DNA of 64,000 bases from Punctularia strigosozonata HHB-11173 SS5 (lineage: Eukaryota > Basidiomycota > Agaricomycetes > Corticiales > Punctulariaceae): positions 66,851 to 130,850 of the forward strand of contig NW_006767445.1 of the NCBI RefSeq assembly GCF_000264995.1, given 5' to 3'. The notes beneath the pieces are model-generated. The model made no database searches, was not told the DNA's origin, and worked only from the letters and a program-made list of their open reading frames with translations. The position numbers were made by a program, and so were the translations under genes. Below are positions 56,789-64,000 of this stretch, piece by piece; positions within the stretch are counted from its first letter, which is position 1; every line of letters begins with the position of its first letter.

Positions 56789-59700
56789 CTATTTGGACTT
56801 CTCTAGATGGGATAAAAGATCGTTGAAACTGATGTCCGCGAGCAACTGGACCTGGGTGACATGGAGATACGGCTTCAACGCGAAGGCCATCCTTCCTGCG
56901 GACAGCGAATCCAGGCCGTACGCCGTGAACGGCACCTCGGGCGTGAAGTCCTGAGGATCGACTTCCAGGAACTGGAGCACGAGCTCTCTAAGGGAAACCG
57001 AGGGATCCTCCAGCGCAACCGGGTTCGCGGTTTCCGGTACCTTGACCATGTGGTCGTAGAAGTGTGAGGTGCCGAAGTCGCGCTGCATGTGGTACCAATC
57101 GATGTCCGGAACGTAGAGCCAGAGCTCTCGATCGGCCAGGAGGCGAATCCCGTCTCCGATGCATTCGCAGATGCCTGTGGATGTGATTGATCGTCAGCCC
57201 AGCCACCGCGATGTGGATTCGAATGACAAAGGACGTACGTCGACTGGACATCGCCCAGGATACCCAGTGTTGTAGGCGAGCATCTGGGTCGAAACCATCC
57301 GCGTTGCTCATGATAGAGGTATCGAGGAGCGCCGGCGCGGTGATCGAGAATGCGTTGCGATAGGGCCGGAGTATTTCGTCCACGAGGGTATTCGCACTAT
57401 ACGTTCATGATGAGCGGGGTCCGAACAATCAAGCAAGTAGGTTTGCCTTACCTCCCATAGTTTGTCTGTCCTGCATTCCCGAAAAGGCCAGTCGCAGATG
57501 ATGTCGCGACCAAGAAGTCCAACTGTTCAAGGGGGTAGAGTGCTTGCAATACTTCCAGTGTCTTGACCTTGGGAATCACGGCAGCCTCGTAAGTCTCTTG
57601 CGTGTGATCCCCGAACGGCATGTCCTTCAAGACCATGGACATGAGTATGATGCCGCCAATCGGCGCGGAAATGGAGTCGAGTAACGCTTTCGTCTGGTCG
57701 CTTGAAGTCGAGTCTGACGACTCTAAGCGCAAATGCAGATCCTGGAGACCTTCGAGGTAGCTAAGCACGCGCATAGCGTTGATATCTTTCTGCCGTTCCA
57801 AAGACTTCCGGCCCGAACGCGACGTGATCACAATCTCGCGAGCACCATTCTAAGAGAGGCATCAGATCGCGACAAGCGAAGATGTGTGAGCAGGTACTGA
57901 CCTCGTACATCCACAGGGCGCAATGTATTCCCAAAGAGCCAATCCCACCCAAAAGCAGGTAGACTTTCCTAGGGTCAAAGAGTGTCTCCCGAGGAAGAAC
58001 GACGGCATCCTGGACATAGGATGCTGGAGGTTGTCCCTGAAGCATAAGCTCAGGGGGAGCAGCAGGCAGCCGGGGAAGGAGTTCTGCCAACGAATCAGCG
58101 AAGGCCCATGGTTCGCGGAGGAGATATTGTGGAATCTCGTTCCATAAGAATACCGTTGCTGAGGGAGCGGCAGCGTTACGGAGGACCTGGAGGTCCGCGG
58201 GCGCGGTTGACCCCGATATGATGTAGTTGCAAGTGGCGATGGTCTCCATGTCCGATAAACGCAGCACGCTGCATGCGGTTTCGGTTTTCGCTCCGAGGCA
58301 CCGCAAGGCCCAAGCAACCGTTTGACCCAAGGGAGTATCGCAATGGGTCACAAACACGCGAGAGCGAGCCAGACGTGACGCGTTCTCCAGAGCCCGCGAT
58401 CCGAAGGCAAGGCCCACCACTGTAATTGCGTGTATCAACCCCACCGCCGTCTCAGCAGGTCCGGACGAGATGCGGTCTTTCACCGCGAACACGTTGTCTT
58501 CGTGTGCCAGCACGTGGCTGGCAACTGGGGTCTTGGAGAGTCCTAGCACGACGGTGCCAGCTGGAAGGTGCGACGAACCGGTCTCGACGACCTCTCCGCA
58601 GAAGCTCAGAAGCTCCGCGGTCGCGCTGCAACAGCTGGTGATTTGGACGAGCACCTGGTTCTCCTGCGCGCGAGGGAGGGACACGGGTTGCATACCCTCC
58701 TGTCTGCGTACCCACGAGGTCACGGGTTGTGACGAGCGTCCAGTGGGGGAAGGCAATGATTCGAGTTGCGGGATGAGCACTTTCCCGTCGTCGGTAACCT
58801 TCAGCTCCGGGTGGTCGATGGGGAATATGTCTTCGATGATGGACGGCACCTCTTCCAATGACCAAATAGGGTCGAGAACGACCAAGCGCGTGGTGACCTT
58901 GAACAGCTCCCTGGCGAGTGAGCGCACGAAGCCGCGCGCAGCTGCACCATTCGGCCCTTCGATGGCGTAGAAGAACAAGGTCTTCACTTCAGCGAAGTCG
59001 ACAGCTTTCAGAGCGGTCTGCAATTCCATCTCGTGTCCGAGACGGAACTCGAATAGCTGGGTCTTGTCCAGGGTGCTCGGTCCCGAGTGAAGCTGCAGTC
59101 ACTGTTGAGCTTATGTCGTTCGCTCTGGTCTGAGCCGTAACATACCTTGGCCTTGTCGACGACGTGGCCCGTTTCTTCGAATGTGCAGTCGTAGCGAACC
59201 AACGGCGCACCGGTGATGACCATCTCGTGCCTCGCCACCTCGAACCCGGATAAGGTGATGAGAGGCCGGCCTTCTACAGTGAGAATACTGTAGTCGATCG
59301 TGATATGATCTGACATAACGTGTCAGAATTCCTGGCTGGCAAGATAGACAGCAAAACGTCTCACCTGGTGCCCATGCACGGATCTTAGTGTGAGCGTAGA
59401 CTTGGTCTGGGATCGAAAAGCCGGAGTCTGATTCGTGCAGCATCACACTGGCGACGGCCGAGGGCAGATAGTAGGCGTTGGGATCCCAGTTCCCGATGAA
59501 CGCGGGATGGACCATGAGATGGAGGCCTGAAAGTTGGTCAGTTTGGACGGCGTCATTCCAAGGAGGTCAAGACTTACAGGCGTCGAGAATCGCGGGGTTG
59601 ACAACGTAATCGCTCCACCTGAGGCATGGATCAGCGCCTCGTACATTATATTGGGGGACGATAGTTCTCACTCTGCAAGGTCGTCCCCGAAGCCCCGGAC

Positions 59701-62700
59701 CAGAGACAGCCCTTCGTCTTGACCTTTGTAGCATGCCACAATTCTCCGGTAAAGGGGACCGTACTGGGCGAACGTGGCCAATTGCTCATAGAATCCTATG
59801 GCAGGGTCAGCTGGCGAGTAGTCCTGAGCGTGAAATGTAAACTCGCCTTCCATCTTGAACTCGGAGCAGCGGTTGATGATAGCGGCCACGTCCACGGCCG
59901 GTGCTTCGCCGCATGGCGTCGTGGACATGTAGCCTCCCGCATGAAGACGCCTCGTCTGAAAATGTCGTCAGCTTACTGGATGTGGCCGTGGAGCAAGACA
60001 CAGACCTGACTATAAGACGACTCGTCGTTATCCGATAGCCGGGAGCGGACTTCCCAAAGGTGACCATCAATATCCATGTCGATGTACAGCAGCTTCGAGG
60101 ACAGGATCGGCAGCATGGAGTGGAAGCGCACGTCGCGCAACTCGCGGGCACCAGCCTCAAATGCCTGCGTGAACTTTGTCAGCATAATGCGGAACGATGT
60201 ACCTTGAGAGAACTGTACCATTTCGAGGAAACCGGCGGCGGGCATGATGGGCTCCTCGCGAATGATATGCTGGGCGAGATCCGGGTGGGTCTCCGCGCTC
60301 ACGCGGAGTCGCTTTCCGGTCAAAGGGGCGTGGCGCGCTTTCCTCGACCTGGCCACCATCTTCGAGTCTTCCGGATACAGCGGAATGCGTTTGGGCGCGA
60401 ATGGGTAGGCAGGCAAGGACAGGTCAATGGACGCAAACGAGCGGCCGGTCAAGGCCTCCATGTCGATAGAGTTGATACCGAGCACGGAAAGCTGGCCGAC
60501 GCAGCTCAAGAACGAAGACGCCTCGTCGTACTCCTTGATGATCTTCGACCGGCGCATGGGGCAGACGATGAAGCTCGGGTCGACGCCCGCGCTGATGACG
60601 TACGACGACAGTGCGGGGTGTGGGCTGATCTCGACGAACTTCGCGGTGGGGTACTTGTCGAGGATGGCGGCGATGCCCCGGTCGAACAGCACGGGCTGGC
60701 GGGTGTTCTGCCAGTAGTAGTCCGCCGTGATGGCGCCCCCGTCCCAGAACGCGCCCGTCATGGAGGAGCAGATCTGCACCTGCGTTTGAGGCGAGCACGC
60801 GCCACCATAGCGGGAGAACACGTCCTCCACCTGCTTGACGTACTGCTCCTTGCAGACCTCCATGAGCGACGAGTGCACCGGGATGTGCGTCCTTATCCTG
60901 CGTGCGAAGATGTCCATGCCCTGCGCGACCTCCACCGCCTGGTCGACGTACTTCACGATCCCCGCGAGCGTGACCGCCTCCGGTGCATTGTAGCACGCGA
61001 TCTCGAGCTTGCCCCGCGGGTCTGCGCCGGCCAAGACGCGCGCGATGATCTCGTTCGCCTGGTCCGGGCCGCACGACACCGCGGCCATGGTGCCGTCGCA
61101 GCTCGCGGCGACGGCCATCGCGACGCCGCGGGCGATCGAGAGCTCGACCGCCATCTCGCGCGAGCACGCCTTGGCGGCGTAGAGCATCGTCGTCTCGCCC
61201 GCGCTGTGGCCGATGACGATGTCCGGCCGGACGCCGACGCTCTCGAGCAGGTCGACGAGCGCGACCTGGCAGACGGCGAGGGCGGGGAGAGTGAGCTCGA
61301 TTGGCCAGGTGTCGGGGAGCGGGTCGCGTCCGGCGGCGTCGCCGAAGAGGCCAATGTCGTCGATCAGGGACAGGCCGGTGACCTTCTTGTAGGTCTGGTC
61401 CATGGCGAGGACGCTTCCACGGAAAACGGGGTACTCATTGAAAAGCTGCTTCCCCACTGTGATGCAACCTCTCAGTTTACTGTTTTGCTCCGGATATGAG
61501 GGATCTGACGTACTATTCAGGTGTTGTGGGCCTTGGCCGGTCATGACGTATACAATGGGCGACCTCGCACGCTGTACGAACGTTGGAGCCGCGAAGGGAA
61601 CCTTGACGGAGCCGTCGGGAAGACGGACGGAGAACGACCTCCACAGCATCTGGCGGGACCGGCGAGCGCACAGAGCCGCGAGAGCCTGGACGTCCGAGCT
61701 CTGTTCCGCGAGCTTGGCCACATCCGTCGCGATCTGCGCCGCAGATCGTGGCGTCAGGCCTCCGGTGAGGAGCAGCGTCGGGGTGCGAGCCTTAGCGGGC
61801 ACGCGGTAGGTGGGCGGCGGGGTCGGAGGCGCTTCGAGCACGGCGTGGCCGTTCGCGCCGCCGATGCCCGAACTGCAGATCGAGATCAGGGGAGGTTTGC
61901 CGTTCATCGGGCTCGGGAGGTGCGCGACGTCCGTCGGCACGCGGAGGCGGTACTCGTCCCAGTGGATGGACGGGTTCGGGTTGACGAGGTTGATGCTCGG
62001 CGGGATGACCTTGTGCTTGAAGATCGAGCACACTTTCGAGAGCGATGCGAGGAAGGCGGTGATCTCGAGATGGCTGCAAATACGCGTATCAATAAGACCA
62101 AGCTCGTCGGCGAGGATGGGACAGTGGGGAACGACTTACCCGATGTTGGCTTTGACGCTGCCAACGAGGAGGTCGTCGTCCCGCTTGAAGGCGTCCCCGA
62201 CCCAGTTTGCCTCGATCGGATCGCCGGCCGCGGTGCCCGTCGCGTGCATCTCGACGTAGCTCACCTCAGAAGGCGATCGGGTCGTGCTCTGGTACGCGCG
62301 CCGCATCGCATCGCGCTGGCCTTCCGCGACCGGCGCGTACGCGGGTGCGGCCGAGCCGTTCGCGCTGATCCCGGTCCCCAAGATCTGGTGGCCCACGACG
62401 TCAGCATTTTAGATGGATGACAGGGAGAAAGAAAGAGGGACCCACCGTGGCGTGGATCTTGTCGCCGTCTCGGATCGCGTCCTCGAGAAGCTTGATAACC
62501 ACGACCGCACCGCCTTCACCGCGCGAGAACCTGCGAGAGTGAGTTAGTTAGCGTTGCGGCTCTGTAAACGATGATGGGCGGGCGGGGGCTCTTACCCATT
62601 AGCGGACGCATCAAACGGCTTGCACCGCCCGTCAGGGGAGAGAATGGATCCTTGACTATACTGGAACCACTCGACGAACCTAAACGGGTAGTTCAGTTTC

Positions 62701-63661
62701 CGTCAGTACCGTGAGAGAGCGCGCGCCACAGAGACCGTACGTACCGGACGTTGATCTGGCAGCCGCCCACCACGGCGGCTTCGCACTCGCCCGCTCGGAG
62801 GGACTGCACTCCGAGGTGGAACGCGGTCATGCTCGAGCTGCATGCGGTGTCTGTAGGAAGCGAGGGGCCTGTGCAAAAAGCGAGCGTCAGAGACAGATTT
62901 GATTTTTGCGGCTATTTGTCTTGGAATGAAACTTTACCGAGGAGATCTAAATGGTAGGAGATCTTGTTCGCGGCCATGCACGGTGCGCCGGCAAACGAGC
63001 CCCGGAGTTCTAGCTCATCCTAAACGGAAGATAGCGATTTCAGCGAAAACGAAATGCGAGGACAAGACACCTGGAGCGGGATTATATGAAAGCGGGCTTA
63101 CTGCGTCTCCCAGCGCGGTGATGTCGTATGGAAGGCTGGCGGCGAAGCAGCCCACGTTTCGCCCTCGGTAGTCGATGCCCGAATCGAGGAGCGCGAGGAA
63201 CGCGAGCTGGATGAGCTTGCGGGTGCCGACGGTCATGCTCTTGGCGTCCTTGCCGGTGATTCCGAACTCGAGGTGATCGAACAGGTCGACGTCCTTCAAG
63301 AACGTGCCCGTGTCCGTGATGATCTTTCCGAGACCACGGCCCTTCCATCTGGTACAGGTGTCAGTGATGTGAGACGAAAAAGCGTCCAAGGATCGGTGAA
63401 CGTGATTACTTACGCGTCTACGTTGAATCGGCTTTGAGGTATCTTCTCGTAGGCATCGCAGCGTTGCATCAGGAAACGAAAGAATTCATCGTGGCTTAGG
63501 TTATCTTCAGCGGCCGAGCCACTAGGGAGCTCGGTAGCGATGCCGACCTAGAAGGGGAGATCGGATTGAGAGACGATGCGGGTACATGCCATGTGAGGGT
63601 GACGTACGATGGCGATGGGTTTCTGCGAAGCGGCACTCGTTTGTGAGGAAGAGGAGGCCAT
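56789..63661 (-). CDS. Highly reducing type I polyketide synthase (KS-AT-DH-ER-like-KR-ACP)
   Basis: Starts [15 protein letters not shown] at 63661; the exon joins to [13 protein letters not shown]: active site TACSSS (62840), [14 protein letters not shown] (62240) and SVKANIGHLE (62150). [13 protein letters not shown] (61540) and GHSAGE (61195). [19 protein letters not shown] (60250), where the usual HxxxGxxxxP has Glu for Gly, and DACLH (59575) for the second catalytic Asp. A medium-chain-reductase-like segment (58670-58280) keeps the general ER layout but shows no clear GGVG nucleotide motif, so it may be inactive. [12 protein letters not shown] (57935) and [19 protein letters not shown] (57500-57430) with Ser and Tyr. 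[13 protein letters not shown] (56900), the Ser carrying phosphopantetheine. The chain ends LLSHLEKSK at the TAG 56789. About 1,970 residues, some fifteen introns. No methyltransferase motif and no thioesterase were seen, so release must come from elsewhere. The product is unknown, probably a reduced or polyene chain. Confidence 0.92.
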
Positions 63662-64000
63662 TGCTTCTTTGTTATGTGGGTTGGCAGAAGGGGGAGTGGT
63701 GCACAGGGAATGGAGTACCGAGGTGGATTGAGGTTCGCAGATTATATACGTCTCTTCTCTCTTCCCTAACTTCTTCTCAGCTTTGCATGTATCCCAAGCC
63801 CAGTAGGTCCGGTCAGGAAGGGAAGGCAAAGGGGAGGCTGTGATAACAGGCGCCGATAAGTCTCAGAAGTCAAAGATCAATCTGCCCGCCTTGTGAAGGG
63901 GGGCGGGGGAGCAATATCGGTGCAGAGTTCCGCGCGCGGGCACATCTGTAGATGGGAGACTATTTCTGTCCGTGGACAATTGGCCCCCTCCGGCACTTGG
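63662..64000. other. PKS upstream region
   Basis: 339 bp to the window edge with the PKS TATA box. A GC-rich tract GGGGGGCGGGGGAG lies near 63900. No gene seen. Confidence 0.35.
63741..63748 (-). promoter_or_regulatory. TATA box of the PKS gene
   Basis: TATATAAT on the - strand about 80 bp before the PKS ATG at 63661. Confidence 0.5.

Noticed and set aside
60060-61499. 479-codon + strand open frame
   Set aside because: Antisense shadow of the PKS acyltransferase region; Arg/His/Asp-rich with no family features.
1-64000. CRISPR arrays, rRNA, LTR pairs or reverse transcriptase motifs
   Set aside because: No regularly spaced repeats, rRNA-like stretches, direct terminal repeat pairs or RT/integrase signatures were seen on reading both strands.

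Overview
The window is nuclear DNA of a filamentous basidiomycete. Genes carry many short introns (about 50-70 nt, GTRNGY donors, CTRAY branch sites), and the gene set fits a wood-decaying agaricomycete: two high-redox-type laccases, cytochrome P450s, a fungal highly reducing polyketide synthase, a DUF6533 membrane protein, a Git3/cAMP-type GPCR and F-box proteins. Placement near the Polyporales is inferred from the laccases and the general gene style; no marker gene proves it.

Layout. 1-5930: an accessory, transposon-like unit made of two divergently transcribed multi-exon genes of multi-copy basidiomycete families, with an AT-rich tandem repeat at the window edge and a partial tandem duplication at the other end. 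5930-7519: no gene seen. 7520-9149: a seven-helix receptor (+). 9930-10769: a P450 relic (+). 12332-17605: a HAM1-like hyphal fusion/lipid-binding-fold gene (+) holding a 534-codon in-frame open segment where a giant intron would otherwise lie. 17952-23524: a large RasGEF protein (-) with a long Ser/Pro-rich, internally repeated N-terminus. 24889-26236: a DUF2855 protein (+). 26652-28616: laccase 1 (-). 31271-31569: a tiny secreted protein (+). 32027-34500: an intact P450 (-). 34996-35244: a MITE with 27-bp perfect inverted ends. 35514-37097: an F-box protein (-). 38663-41067: laccase 2 (+). 41412-42951 and 44035-45512: a tandem pair of NAD(P)-dependent reductases (-). 46359-48201: an F-box-like gene and a small UBE2Q-N-terminus-like gene (-). 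48556-49274: a second TIR element (28-bp perfect ends). 49366-49460: two back-to-back hairpins, the second containing the start codon of the DUF6533 gene (49451-51565, +). 52395-56540: a BCAS3/WD40 protein (+). 56789-63661: a highly reducing PKS (-).

Functional reading. The left and right ends look accessory (mobile unit, PKS). The middle mixes signalling/housekeeping genes (HAM1, RasGEF, BCAS3) with secreted or detoxifying oxidative genes (laccases, P450, reductases) typical of lignocellulose degraders. The PKS has no obvious co-directed tailoring cluster within the window; its right-hand neighbourhood lies outside. Exon junctions quoted below were read by eye from splice signals and frame, without transcript evidence.
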